Source of the DNA: Paracoccus alkanivorans
GTDB lineage: Bacteria; Pseudomonadota; Alphaproteobacteria; Rhodobacterales; Rhodobacteraceae
Assembly (NCBI RefSeq): GCF_003697785.1
Contig: NZ_QOKZ01000005.1
Span: 124,001-188,000 of the forward strand
Reading direction: 5' to 3'
DNA length: 64,000 nucleotides
Shown here: piece after piece, positions 24,236 to 33,273 of the stretch
How the letters are laid out: every line of letters begins with the position of its first letter
How positions within the stretch are numbered: position 1 is the first letter of the stretch
Made by a program: the position numbers and the translations under genes
Notes under the pieces: model-generated
Seen by the model: the letters and a program-made list of their open reading frames with translations, nothing else
Told to the model about the DNA's origin: nothing
Database searches by the model: none

Positions 24236-25161
24236 CGCACCGACTCCAGCATCTTCAGCGCCGCCCATTTGGTCGCAAAGAACCCCACGACGGCAGCCAC
24301 GACGGGGATCAGCAACGGCATCAGCCAGCCCCAGCCATGAAAACCGAGGCCGGTCAGAAAGCCCCCCGCAGCATTCATGTCGGGCAGTAATGCCATGGCA
24401 CCCATGCCCAGCAGGGTTCCGGCCCCAGCACCGATGGCTGCACGATGGGTAAAACGGCGCACGAAGGCAATGGCGATGGTGATGTCGCGCGCGCCGATCA
24501 GCCTCAGCACCTGGATCACCTGTCCGTTCGCGGCCAGCGCCGCCTTGGCGGCAAGGGTAATCATCGCCGCCGAAGCCGCCGCGATCAGTGCAAGCGAGAT
24601 CACCCCCAGGGCCCGCAAACGTTTCGCAGCCGAAACCAGCGGTCGCCGCCACTGCGTATGATCATCCAGGATCGCGCCCGGAGCCTCGGCCTCCAGCCGC
24701 AGCCGCAGCCCTTCGGAATCGAAATCCGGACCGGCGATAGGCAGTTCGATCAGGTTGGGCACCGGCAGGGCATCGATCGGCATATCCGGGCCGAACCATG
24801 GCGTCAGCAGCTCCGCGACCTCTTCATCGGGCAACAGCCGGGGTTGACCGACCCCCGGTGTCGTCTGCAGAATCTGCATGACGGATTGGGTCAGCACCTC
24901 CTGATCTCCATCCGGGGCGCTGACCCGAACCGTCACCGATTGAGCCAGCTCTGACGACCAGCGCTCGGCCAGCCGCCCGGTCGCCAAGGCCAATGCCAGT
25001 GCGAAAACCGCCAGGAACGCCATGGCGGCGGCCGAAAACAGAGTCAGTTGCGCCGTGAATCCCGTGGGTGGCACGATGCGGTTTCCCACCCCGCCATCGC
25101 GCCCGACCAGGCCCTGCCACAATGCCCTGATACTCAGCGTCCGGAACTCGCCCCGCTTCAC
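24232..25161 (-). CDS. ftsX: Cell division protein FtsX (permease-like)
   Basis: FtsX of 309 residues: cytoplasmic N terminus, a first helix (about 37-60, TLFSAAAMAFLAVFALALALA), a periplasmic loop of about 110 residues, then three helices near residues 190, 240 and 280. It works with FtsE to activate peptidoglycan hydrolases at the septum rather than transport. It follows ftsE with a 4-base overlap and precedes plsC with another. The extracytoplasmic loop (with VRVSAPDGDQEVLTQSVMQIL) should contact the murein-hydrolase activator. Confidence 0.93.
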   Translation of the reverse strand: MKRGEFRTLSIRALWQGLVGRDGGVGNRIVPPTGFTAQLTLFSAAAMAFLAVFALALALATGRLAERWSSELAQSVTVRVSAPDGDQEVLTQSVMQILQTTPGVGQPRLLPDEEVAELLTPWFGPDMPIDALPVPNLIELPIAGPDFDSEGLRLRLEAEAPGAILDDHTQWRRPLVSAAKRLRALGVISLALIAAASAAMITLAAKAALAANGQVIQVLRLIGARDITIAIAFVRRFTHRAAIGAGAGTLLGMGAMALLPDMNAAGGFLTGLGFHGWGWLMPLLIPVVAAVVGFFATKWAALKMLESVR

Positions 25162-25838
25162 AGGTCCGCCCCCGCCAGTTGCAGCGTGCCGCCCGCGATT
25201 CGCAAAACCCGCGCCGAAACCTGCGCCTTCACCGCGCGGATCAGGTTCAGGTCATGGGTCGCGACCAGCACGGTCTTGCCCGTCTTATTCAACTCGATCA
25301 GCAATTGCATCAGCCGCATCGACATGTCCCAATCAAGATTTCCCGTCGGCTCATCGGCCAGCACCACATCCGGCGACAGGATCACCGCCCGCGCCAGTGC
25401 CGCCCTCTGCCGTTCCCCTCCTGACAGCGACGGCGGCAGCGCACGGGCATGTTGCGCAAGCTGGACCCAACCCAGCAGGTCACGCATCGCGGCCATATCG
25501 ACCACCTGTCCCGAGACGCTCAACGGCAAGGCGACATTCTCGGCCACCGGCAAGTGATCCAGGAACTGCGTATCCTGATGCACGACGCCCACACGGCGGC
25601 GCAGCATGGCGATACCGTCGCGTGAAAGGCCGACCACATCCTGGCCGAAAACACTCAGTCTCCCGGTATTCGGCAAGAGATCCGCATAGCACAGCCGCAG
25701 CAGCGTGGTCTTGCCCGATCCCGATGGGCCGGTCAGGAAATGGAACATGCCCGGCTGCAAGCTTAGCGTCATCCCCGACAACAGTTCGGAGCCGGCGCGA
25801 TAGCCGAAGCTCACATCCTGCATCTCGATCAAGCGCAT
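25158..25838 (-). CDS. ftsE: Cell division ATP-binding protein FtsE
   Basis: ABC ATPase of 226 residues. Walker A GPSGSGKTTLL, signature LSGGERQRAALARA, Walker B VVLADEPTGNLDW and the switch His in VATHDLNL are complete. The start is uncertain: ATG at 25838 has GGGAG almost adjacent; ATG at 25823 or TTG at 25832 have better spacing. A frame extending to 26171 crosses the divergent zinc-ribbon gene and is rejected. It heads the ftsE-ftsX-plsC operon. Confidence 0.93.
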   Translation of the reverse strand: MRLIEMQDVSFGYRAGSELLSGMTLSLQPGMFHFLTGPSGSGKTTLLRLCYADLLPNTGRLSVFGQDVVGLSRDGIAMLRRRVGVVHQDTQFLDHLPVAENVALPLSVSGQVVDMAAMRDLLGWVQLAQHARALPPSLSGGERQRAALARAVILSPDVVLADEPTGNLDWDMSMRLMQLLIELNKTGKTVLVATHDLNLIRAVKAQVSARVLRIAGGTLQLAGADL

Positions 25839-25924
25839 TCTCCCATTGCTGTCCCTCGGCCTTCCGCTTGGAAGCCGGCTCCGCGCTTGATAGAACAGCG
25901 CAACGGCGAATGCGAGAGGGTGGC

Positions 25925-26704
25925 ATGGGTGAAATAAAGCTGGGTTGTCCGAAATGCGGAACCGAATACCGCTTGCCCAAAGAGGCGATCCCCGAAACCG
26001 GGCGAGAGGTGGAATGCACCGCCTGCGGTCATTCCTGGTTGGCCCTGGCCCCCTCAGCGGGATCCGCCGACATGGCGGGAAAGCCTGCCGTGGTGCGGCA
26101 TTCGGCTTCCGAATCGGGTGCCTCGGCGAATGGCGATGAAAGCCGTTCACCCGCTCCCGCCGACATTCCACCGCTGCAGCGCCGCCTCCCCGATAACGTC
26201 CTCAGCATCCTGCGAGAGGAAGTGGAATTCGAGCGGCGCGCCCGGCGAGGAGAGAACATCACACAGAATTCATCCGGGTCTTCCGATCCGGACTGGCCTG
26301 CGACGACGGTGACCGATCCCGGGGCGACACCTGATATTCGCGACCTGCCCCACAGCCTGCCGACAGCCGACAGCACGCCGGAGGCGCAGGTGGCATCGAT
26401 TCTGCCGCTTCCCGCCGAGGCGAATCCCCGCCCTGCTCCTGTTGAAACCCGACCCGAGACCGACATGCCGGCAGCAGCGCAAACCAGCGCCGCACAGCCG
26501 TCCCGCAAGGGGCGCAGCGGCTATTTCGCCGGTTTCGGACTGGCAGCGGGTATCGCGGCAGCCGCGCTGGCGCTTTATATCCTCGCGCCGGGAATGTCGG
26601 ATAACGGGGCTTTCGGCAAGCAGTTGACGCAATACCGCCAGCATGTCGATGCCGGGCGCCAGTGGCTGCGCCAACAAGGCTCGGCACTGACCGGGGGCGA
26701 CTGA
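25925..26704 (+). CDS. Zinc-ribbon (MJ0042-type) membrane protein
   Basis: Protein of 259 residues. The N terminus has the zinc-finger/MJ0042 motif CPKCGTEYRLP...CTACGHSW (two CxxC pairs). A long region rich in Pro, Ala, Ser and Thr follows, then one transmembrane helix near residues 205-225 (FGLAAGIAAAALALYILAPG) and a short C-terminal tail. Such proteins are common next to ftsE in Rhodobacterales. Their function is not established; a membrane-associated regulator is plausible. AGAGGG precedes the ATG at 25925. A longer frame starting at 25022 covers ftsE in antisense and is spurious. Confidence 0.8.
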   Translation: MGEIKLGCPKCGTEYRLPKEAIPETGREVECTACGHSWLALAPSAGSADMAGKPAVVRHSASESGASANGDESRSPAPADIPPLQRRLPDNVLSILREEVEFERRARRGENITQNSSGSSDPDWPATTVTDPGATPDIRDLPHSLPTADSTPEAQVASILPLPAEANPRPAPVETRPETDMPAAAQTSAAQPSRKGRSGYFAGFGLAAGIAAAALALYILAPGMSDNGAFGKQLTQYRQHVDAGRQWLRQQGSALTGGD

Positions 26705-26740
26705 GGTTTCCGGCTGCCCGATCGGAGCGCCGGTCACGGA

Positions 26741-29299
26741 TCAGAACCGGTCCAGCAGCCGTCCCAAATAGTCTCGCTCGTCCTGCGGCCGCCCGCGTTC
26801 GCCACTGCGGCGGCGAATTTCATCCAGCAGGTCGCGTGCCCGTGCCGCGGGATCTATCCCCCCGGCTAGGGGATCGCTGGAAGTGATCACGTTGCCGTTC
26901 CCGGGCTGCTGCCGCCCCAGCGGGTCCAGCACCGGACGACCTTCACGAGGTTCCGCCGATCCGGTCTGCCGTTGCTGATCGCCGGACGGGCCTGATGGCT
27001 GATCCGACTCCTGTTGCCCCTCGCGATCATCGCCCGCCCGGCGTTGTTCGCCCTGCCCCAGCATATCGCCAAGCGCCCGCATCCCCTCGCGCATGGACTG
27101 GATCGCATCGGCCTGCCGCTGCAATGCCCCGCCCAGATCTCCGTCGCGCAGGGCCTGCTCGGCATCCTCCATGGCACGCCCGGCATCGTCCAGCCGCCGC
27201 CCGGCATCGTCGCCCTGTTCGGAACCCTGACCGGGCAGCAGGCCCCGCTGCTGGCCCAATTCCTCCCGCAACTCGCGCTGGCGCCGCGCCAGTTCCTCGG
27301 CACTCTCGGGGGCCTGGCCCAGTTGCCCTTCCCCGAACTGTTCCTGCATCTCGCGGAAGGCTTCATCCGACAGGCGCTGCTGCTCGCGCAGGGTATCGGC
27401 AAGGCCATTCATCGACTGGTTCCCCTCGCCGCTGCCCTGACGGCCTTGACCGCCCTGACCCTGAGTGACCTGCAGGTTTTCCATCATACGGTTGAACTGT
27501 TCCAGCAGTTGCTGGGCCTCGGCCATCCGGCCCTCGTTCATCAGCCGCTGGATCTCATCCATCATTTGCTGGATCTGGTCGCCGGTAATCTCCTGCCGCG
27601 GCTGGTCCCGGGTGAAACGTTCGGACGGATCCTCCTTGCCCTGTTCCGCCAGCATTCGCGTGTAGGCGTCGGTGGCCTCTTTCAACTCGTTCATCAACCG
27701 CTGGATTTCGTCGGGGCTGGCACCATTGCGAATCGCCTCCGACAGCTTTTCCTGTGCCTGCTTCATCCGCTCAAGGGCATCGGCCAGCCCGCCATCCTCG
27801 ACCAGCACCGCCGCCTTCCACAGCGCCTCGGCCAGCTTGTCGCGCGCCTCCTCGCTCAGCGAGCCGGATTCCAAAACCCCCACCGCCTCTTGCAATTGCC
27901 GGTATAGCGGCTCTTCAACGAAGCCCTGCGGCCGCCATGTGACCGCGCGCAGGATCTCGGCGCTCCGCCCGGCATTCTCGCGCGACCACAGCAGGTCACG
28001 GCGCAGCTCGATCAACGCGGCAGCGAGTGGATCAAAGAATCTCCGCCCGGGCAACACCATCAGCTTTGGTGCCGCCTGTCCCTCCTGCTCGATTCCGTCG
28101 ATTGCCCGCAGGGTGAGATTAACAGGCATGTTCGCCCAGGGATGACGCGACAGGTCCTGAACCAACTGCCCGCGCAGAGCGCTGCGATCGCCCGATCGCG
28201 GCAAGGGAAGATCAAGCGACAGGGCCTCCCGCGGTTCCGGCTCGACCGTCAGCCCGAACCTCCGGGCAATCCTGGACAGATCGAGATCGATGCGAGCCTC
28301 GGCCGAAACGACGCCGTGATCGTCCTCGGCTTCGAAAGGCTGCACCATACGCCCGTCGGCACGGCGTGTCGCCGCCGATCCGGCCCGGATGACGGGCGGC
28401 AAATCCGGCAGCACGGTTACCTCAAAGCGGCGCCCGGCAATCTCGATCGCGCCCGACCGTTCGGCCCGGAATTCCGGCGCACGCGGATCCCCGCTCTGCT
28501 CCGGCCCGATATCCTGTGCCAGTTCAGTTGTCTCGCCATACAGCCGGAACGTCACGTTGCTGCCTTTCGGCAACTCCAGCACTTCACCCTCGTGCAATGC
28601 ATTGAGATAGATCGTCGGGCGGCGGGTATATGCCGGTGGCTCTGCCCACCCCTCCCATCCAGGGCCGCGCGCTACCTCCTCCGCACCGGGGGATGTCCGG
28701 CTGATCGTTGCCGCGATGGCCGAGACCCCCTGCCCCATCTGTGCGGCACCGCCGAAAAGCAAGGCCATGACCAGCGCGACCATCGCGGCCAGCCGCAGGG
28801 CGAACGGATCACGCCGCGCGAGATCCGCGTCGGGCCGCACCGCCCGCGCCCGAGCTGCCTCCGCCTCCATCTGCGCCAGATGCGCCTGCCAGAGTGCCCC
28901 CTCGCCACCAATCGCAGCCCGGTCCCGCAATGCCGTCAGGGGTCGCCCAGACAAGGTTCGGTCCAACCGCTCGACCGCTTCGGCCTCCCGCACCCGGCGA
29001 TAGCGTAGCCCGCCCCGGATCGCCGCAGTCAGCAAGGCGGCCAGTGCCCCTCCCGCCAGCCAAGGCAGAATGGTGGGGGGCACCGCGCCGACCCCTCCCA
29101 GAGCGAATGCCGCGAACAGGCAGGCCAGCAGCCCGGCCAGCGGCCAGAAAGCCCGCGCGGCACGTTCCCAGAGCATGCCCCAACGGGTCAGTCGCAGGGC
29201 AAGGAAAACCCGGTTCTTCTTCTTTGTAGAAATACCTCGGGGGTCCGGGGGCGGCGCCCCCGGCCGTGACATCCGTTCCCTGCGCCGCGTCAAAGCCAT
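26741..29299 (-). CDS. TIGR02302/DUF4175 family large membrane protein
   Basis: Protein of 852 residues of the alphaproteobacterial TIGR02302 (DUF4175) family. Two or three N-terminal membrane helices (residues about 50-100 and 165-190) precede a long soluble part. It ends in a low-complexity region very rich in Gln, Glu, Arg, Gly and Met (QGQGGQGRQGSGEGN, GEQRRAGDDREGQQ). The first ATG overlaps the lysA stop by 10 bases, suggesting coupling. Residues about 11-29 are encoded by a copy of the dispersed repeat, so this start gives an unusual N terminus; an ATG at 29176 would avoid it but would cut off the family-like segment before the first helix. Function unknown. Confidence 0.83.
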   Translation of the reverse strand: MALTRRRERMSRPGAPPPDPRGISTKKKNRVFLALRLTRWGMLWERAARAFWPLAGLLACLFAAFALGGVGAVPPTILPWLAGGALAALLTAAIRGGLRYRRVREAEAVERLDRTLSGRPLTALRDRAAIGGEGALWQAHLAQMEAEAARARAVRPDADLARRDPFALRLAAMVALVMALLFGGAAQMGQGVSAIAATISRTSPGAEEVARGPGWEGWAEPPAYTRRPTIYLNALHEGEVLELPKGSNVTFRLYGETTELAQDIGPEQSGDPRAPEFRAERSGAIEIAGRRFEVTVLPDLPPVIRAGSAATRRADGRMVQPFEAEDDHGVVSAEARIDLDLSRIARRFGLTVEPEPREALSLDLPLPRSGDRSALRGQLVQDLSRHPWANMPVNLTLRAIDGIEQEGQAAPKLMVLPGRRFFDPLAAALIELRRDLLWSRENAGRSAEILRAVTWRPQGFVEEPLYRQLQEAVGVLESGSLSEEARDKLAEALWKAAVLVEDGGLADALERMKQAQEKLSEAIRNGASPDEIQRLMNELKEATDAYTRMLAEQGKEDPSERFTRDQPRQEITGDQIQQMMDEIQRLMNEGRMAEAQQLLEQFNRMMENLQVTQGQGGQGRQGSGEGNQSMNGLADTLREQQRLSDEAFREMQEQFGEGQLGQAPESAEELARRQRELREELGQQRGLLPGQGSEQGDDAGRRLDDAGRAMEDAEQALRDGDLGGALQRQADAIQSMREGMRALGDMLGQGEQRRAGDDREGQQESDQPSGPSGDQQRQTGSAEPREGRPVLDPLGRQQPGNGNVITSSDPLAGGIDPAARARDLLDEIRRRSGERGRPQDERDYLGRLLDRF
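29217..29263 (+). repeat. Dispersed repeat copy 2, inside the start of a coding region
   Basis: TTCTTCTTTGT-AG-AAATACCT, then CGGGGG and the inverted repeat CCGGGGGC-GGC-GCCCCCGG (29245-29263). It matches copy 1 in 19 of the 21 core bases and in the following CGGGGG. It lies antisense within the first 30 codons of the TIGR02302-family gene. Confidence 0.75.
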
Positions 29300-30555
29300 T
29301 CCGGGATGGTATCGCGCGCCAGCATTTCCTCAAATGTCGGTCTTGCCCTGATGACGGCGAATTGATCGCCGCGGACCAGAACCTCGGGCACCAGCGGCCG
29401 GGAATTGTATTCCGACGCCATCACCGCGCCATAAGCCCCGGCAGAGCGGAACGCGACCAGATCGCCCGCCGCCAGCCCGGGCAGTTGCGCGCCCTTCTGG
29501 AACGTGTCGCCCGATTCGCAGACCGGCCCGACGACGTCGAATGTCCTGACATCGGCCCCCGGGACGGGCTCGGTCACCGGCACTATGTCGTGATGGGCGC
29601 CATACATGGACGGGCGCAACAAATCGTTCATCGCGGCATCCACGATCAGGAAATCGCGGCCCTCGCCCTCTTTCAGCCAGATCACCGAAGTCAGCAGGAT
29701 CCCGGCGTTTCCGACGATGTTGCGGCCCGGCTCGATCTCGATCTCGCAGCCCAGATCGCCCACGGTGTCGCGGATGACCTGACCATATTCGATCGGCAGG
29801 GGTGGGGCGTTGTTGTCGCGGCGATAGGGGATCCCCAATCCCCCACCCAGGTCCAGCCGGGTGATGGAATGGCCGTCGGCCCGCAATGCGTGGGTCAGTT
29901 CCGCAACCTTGCCATAGGCCAGCCGGTAGGGTTCCAGGTCGGTCAGCTGGCTGCCGATATGCACATCCACGCCGACCACGCGCAGCCCCGGCAGGCGCGC
30001 CGCCTCGGCATAGACCTCGCGCGCGCGGGCGATGGGGATGCCGAACTTGTTCTCGGATTTGCCCGTGGCGATCTTTTCATGCGTCTTGGCATCCACATCC
30101 GGGTTCACCCGAATCGCCACCGGAACCTCGGCCCCCATCGAGGCGGCCAGTTCCGACAGCGCCCGCATCTCTGGCTCGCTCTCGATATTGAACTGGCGGA
30201 TGCCGCCCTCGATGGCCTGCCGCATCTCGGCCAGGGTCTTGCCGACACCCGAGAAGACGATCCGATCCCCCGGCACGCCCGCCGCACGCGCCCGCGCGTA
30301 TTCGCCACCCGAGACGACATCCATTCCGGCGCCCATATCGCCCATCAACTTGAGCACGGCGAGGTTCGAATTCGCCTTGACCGCGAAACAGACCAGATGC
30401 TCGGTCCAGTCCAGCGCCTGCCGGAACAGCCCGAAATGCCGGGTCAGGGTCGCCGCCGAATAGACATAGACCGGGGTGCCGACCTCTGCCGCAATGCGCG
30501 ACAGCGGCACCTCTTCGGCATGCAGCGCGCCGTCATGGTAGTTGAAGTGATCCAT
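29290..30555 (-). CDS. lysA: Diaminopimelate decarboxylase
   Basis: Last step of lysine synthesis, meso-diaminopimelate to L-lysine, 421 residues. The PLP lysine is in FAVKANSN, the barrel HIGSQL motif and GGGLGIPY are seen, and GPVCESGDTF supplies the Cys from the other subunit. The ATG shares one base with the stop of the small lipoprotein gene (TGATG), fixing the start; the longer frame to 30789 runs through argH. The order argH-lipoprotein-lysA is a typical proteobacterial arrangement. It ends overlapping the start of the TIGR02302 gene. Confidence 0.96.
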   Translation of the reverse strand: MDHFNYHDGALHAEEVPLSRIAAEVGTPVYVYSAATLTRHFGLFRQALDWTEHLVCFAVKANSNLAVLKLMGDMGAGMDVVSGGEYARARAAGVPGDRIVFSGVGKTLAEMRQAIEGGIRQFNIESEPEMRALSELAASMGAEVPVAIRVNPDVDAKTHEKIATGKSENKFGIPIARAREVYAEAARLPGLRVVGVDVHIGSQLTDLEPYRLAYGKVAELTHALRADGHSITRLDLGGGLGIPYRRDNNAPPLPIEYGQVIRDTVGDLGCEIEIEPGRNIVGNAGILLTSVIWLKEGEGRDFLIVDAAMNDLLRPSMYGAHHDIVPVTEPVPGADVRTFDVVGPVCESGDTFQKGAQLPGLAAGDLVAFRSAGAYGAVMASEYNSRPLVPEVLVRGDQFAVIRARPTFEEMLARDTIPEWL

Positions 30556-30692
30556 CAGAGCTCGGTGACGGCTCCGACCGTCGCATGCCCGGAGATCGAC
30601 ACGCCCGGCTTCTGCGCCGCCGGTCGTTCGGGCGGACCATCGACGCCGCAGGCGGTCACGGCGAGTATCGCGAACAATGCCAGGAATCTCAT
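30555..30692 (-). CDS. lptM: Small LptM-like lipoprotein
   Basis: Lipoprotein of 45 residues. A short signal peptide ends in a lipobox (ILAVTAC, +1 Cys) followed by [10 protein letters not shown], which resembles the CG-x-x-GPL/P segment of LptM (YifL), the small outer-membrane lipoprotein that assists oxidative maturation of LptD. AAGGAG lies 9 bases before the ATG. The gene overlaps the argH stop (ATGA) and the lysA start (TGATG), so it is part of one tightly packed operon. The assignment rests on the lipobox pattern and location beside lysA. Confidence 0.75.
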   Translation of the reverse strand: MRFLALFAILAVTACGVDGPPERPAAQKPGVSISGHATVGAVTEL

Positions 30693-32095
30693 GCAAGTAT
30701 CTCCTTCCAGCGCGCGATCTGCGCGCGAACCTGATCGGGGGCAGTCCCGCCATAGCTTTGCCGCGAGGCGACGGAATTGTGAACACCAAGAACGGAATAG
30801 ACCGACTGATTTATCGCCGGATTGACCGATTGCATCTCGGTCAGGGACAACTCGTCCAGATCGCAGCCCTTCTTCTCGGCCAGCGCGACGAGCGAGCCGG
30901 TAACATGATGCGCATCGCGGAAGGGCAATCCCGCCTCGCGCACCAGCCAATCGGCAAGGTCAGTCGCGGTCGAGAAGCCGCTTGATGCCGCCGCCTCCAT
31001 GTTCTCGCGATTGGCGCTCAGATCCGACAGCATCCCCGCCATCGCGGCCAGCGCCAGCATCAGGTGATCGGCGGCGTCGAAGACCTGCTCCTTGTCCTCC
31101 TGCATGTCCTTGGAATAGGCCAAGGGCAGTCCCTTCATCACCGTGAACAGCGCCACCGTCGCGCCCAGGATCCGGCCGATCTTGGCGCGGATCAACTCTG
31201 CCGCGTCGGGATTGCGCTTCTGAGGCATGATGCTTGAGCCGGTGGACCATTTGTCCGACATCGACACGAATCGGAACTGGGCCGAGGACCAGATCACCAG
31301 TTCCTCCGACAACCGCGACAGATGCACCGCGCAGATCGAGGCCGCCGACAGGAATTCCAGCGCGAAATCCCGGTCGCTGACGGCATCGAGGCTGTTGGCC
31401 ATGGGCCGGTCGAAGCCAAGCGCAACCGCCGTGGCCTCGCGGTCGATGGGATACCCGGTCCCGGCCAGTGCCGCAGCGCCAAGGGGTGATTCGTTCATCC
31501 GGCGGCGGGCGTCCCGGAAGCGCGACAGGTCGCGGCCGAACATCTCGACATAGGCCATCATGTGATGCCCCCATGTCACCGGCTGCGCGGTCTGCAGATG
31601 GGTGAAGCCCGGCATGACCCAATCCGCCCCCGCCTCGGCCTGCGACAAAGCGGCGCGGATCAGCGCATCCAGCCCCGCGATGGCCGCGTCGCACTGGTCG
31701 CGCACCCACAGCCGGAAATCGGTCGCCACCTGGTCATTGCGCGACCGGCCTGTATGCAAGCGGCCCGCTGGTTCCCCGATGATCTCCTTCAGCCGGGCCT
31801 CGACATTCATGTGGATGTCTTCCAGCGCAGTCTGGAACGGAAAATCCCCGGCCTCGATCTCTGACAAGACCGTGAGCAGGCCTTCCCCGATCGCGCTTGC
31901 ATCGCTATCGCTGATGATGCCTTGCGCGGCGAGCATCGCGGCGTGGGCCCGGCTGCCCCGGATATCCTGGGCGTAGAGCCGCCGGTCGAAACCGATCGAG
32001 GCGTTGATCGCCTCCATGATCGCGTCGGGCCCGGCGGCAAAGCGCCCGCCCCACATGCTGTTGGCGGCATCCTTGTTTTCGGGCCGGTCGGTCAT
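30689..32095 (-). CDS. argH: Argininosuccinate lyase
   Basis: Cleaves argininosuccinate to arginine and fumarate, 468 residues. Fumarase/aspartase-superfamily motifs are present: [27 protein letters not shown], and the signature [12 protein letters not shown] with the catalytic serine loop. GAAGGAC lies before the ATG at 32095 (MTDRPENK); a start 7 codons upstream is less likely. The divergent tlpA starts only 21 bases away, so the two promoters share very little space and tlpA's site probably overlaps the argH leader. Confidence 0.96.
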   Translation of the reverse strand: MTDRPENKDAANSMWGGRFAAGPDAIMEAINASIGFDRRLYAQDIRGSRAHAAMLAAQGIISDSDASAIGEGLLTVLSEIEAGDFPFQTALEDIHMNVEARLKEIIGEPAGRLHTGRSRNDQVATDFRLWVRDQCDAAIAGLDALIRAALSQAEAGADWVMPGFTHLQTAQPVTWGHHMMAYVEMFGRDLSRFRDARRRMNESPLGAAALAGTGYPIDREATAVALGFDRPMANSLDAVSDRDFALEFLSAASICAVHLSRLSEELVIWSSAQFRFVSMSDKWSTGSSIMPQKRNPDAAELIRAKIGRILGATVALFTVMKGLPLAYSKDMQEDKEQVFDAADHLMLALAAMAGMLSDLSANRENMEAAASSGFSTATDLADWLVREAGLPFRDAHHVTGSLVALAEKKGCDLDELSLTEMQSVNPAINQSVYSVLGVHNSVASRQSYGGTAPDQVRAQIARWKEILA

Positions 32096-32116
32096 TGTCA
32101 GTCCTTCGGAGGTCAA

Positions 32117-32665
32117 ATGCTGCGTCGAGTCCTGCTTTATACGGCACTGGTTTTAGGTGCAAACGCCGCGTTCGCGGGCGAGATCGACTGGCAGGCCGCC
32201 AAGGATGGTGGGCTGGCCAAGCTGGTCCCGTCCGAAAACGCGCCCGCCCTACCGGAAACCACATTTACGGACCGGGACGGCGGCACGCACAGCTTTGCCG
32301 ATTACAAGGGCAAGGTGATTCTGGCGAATTTCTGGGCGACCTGGTGCGCGCCCTGCCGCGAAGAGATGCCATCGCTGGACGCACTCCAGAGTGAGCTGGG
32401 CGGAGAGGATTTCCAGGTCGTGACCATCGCGACAGGCCGGAACCCGCCCGAGAAAATAGATAAATTTTTCGAGGAAACCGGTGTCGAGAACCTGCCCGTC
32501 CTGCTGGATCCCAAGCAGAAGCTGGCGCGCGACATGGGAGTGGTCGGGCTTCCGGTCAGCGTGCTGATCGACCGCGACGGCAACGAGGTCGCCCGGCTCG
32601 TGGGCGATGCGGACTGGTCGAGCGATGCCGCCAAGGATGTTATCCGCCAGTTGACAGCGCCCTGA
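32117..32665 (+). CDS. tlpA: TlpA-like thiol:disulfide oxidoreductase
   Basis: Exported thioredoxin of 182 residues. A signal peptide ([20 protein letters not shown]) precedes a TlpA/AhpC-TSA domain with the redox motif WCAPC at about residues 79-83 and the cis-Pro in [12 protein letters not shown]. Such proteins reduce cytochrome c or copper chaperones such as ScoI during cytochrome oxidase assembly. CGGAGG lies 6 bases before the ATG. It is divergent from argH, a pairing seen in other alphaproteobacteria, and its end overlaps the converging tag gene by 26 bases. Confidence 0.9.
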   Translation: MLRRVLLYTALVLGANAAFAGEIDWQAAKDGGLAKLVPSENAPALPETTFTDRDGGTHSFADYKGKVILANFWATWCAPCREEMPSLDALQSELGGEDFQVVTIATGRNPPEKIDKFFEETGVENLPVLLDPKQKLARDMGVVGLPVSVLIDRDGNEVARLVGDADWSSDAAKDVIRQLTAP

Positions 32666-33218
32666 CCTGAGCGTGGCGCGGACAATCCGTGAGGTGATCG
32701 TTCACCATTCCGGTCGCCTGCATGAACGCATAGGTGATGACCGGCCCGCAGAAGTTGAAGCCGCGTTTTTTCAGTGCTTTGGACATGGAGACCGATTCAG
32801 CGGTATCGGTCGGCACCTCTGCCAGCGTCGCAAATCGGTTCTGAATTGGGCTGCCGCCCACGAATGACCACAGGAAGGGCGAGAACCCCTCGCCCTGCTC
32901 GATCTCCAGAAAGAGCCGCGCTCCACGCACCGTGGCAGAGATCTTGCCGCGATGACGTATAATGCCTGGATTTTGCAGTGCTTTTTCTATCCGCGCATCG
33001 TCCCATCGGGCCACGCGCTCGGGGTCGAAACCCTCGAATTCCTCGCGGAATCCGTCACGCTTGCGCAGGATGGTGATCCAGCTCAGCCCCGCCTGGAAAC
33101 CGTCGAGCACCAGTTTCTCCCATAACGCGCGCGAGTCATATTCCGGCACTCCCCATTCCGTGTCGTGATAGGCGACATACAGGGCATCATCGCCGCACCA
33201 GCCACATCTCTTGTCCAT
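32640..33218 (-). CDS. tag: DNA-3-methyladenine glycosylase I
   Basis: Base-excision repair enzyme of 192 residues removing 3-methyladenine. The N terminus RCGWCGDDALYVAYHDTEWG carries the zinc-binding Cys and His, the aromatic pocket segment DGFQAGLSWITILRKR follows, and the C-terminal DHLTDCPRH supplies the other zinc ligands. It converges on tlpA with a 26-base overlap. Upstream a 55-base gap separates it from the divergent EAL gene. Confidence 0.94.
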   Translation of the reverse strand: MDKRCGWCGDDALYVAYHDTEWGVPEYDSRALWEKLVLDGFQAGLSWITILRKRDGFREEFEGFDPERVARWDDARIEKALQNPGIIRHRGKISATVRGARLFLEIEQGEGFSPFLWSFVGGSPIQNRFATLAEVPTDTAESVSMSKALKKRGFNFCGPVITYAFMQATGMVNDHLTDCPRHAQVRALSTGG

Positions 33219-33273
33219 GCGTCGTTAACCCCGAGTCCAGATTTTCCACCGGTTTGCGCCAAGTTAGGCAATC

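Noticed and set aside
25022-25924. N-terminal extension of the zinc-ribbon protein across ftsE
   Set aside because: It is antisense to ftsE; the real start has a ribosome binding site and yields the family N terminus.
27014-29008. Two plus-strand frames opposite the TIGR02302 gene
   Set aside because: Hydrophobic look comes from the reverse complement of Gln/Glu-rich codons; no family motif and no ribosome binding site.
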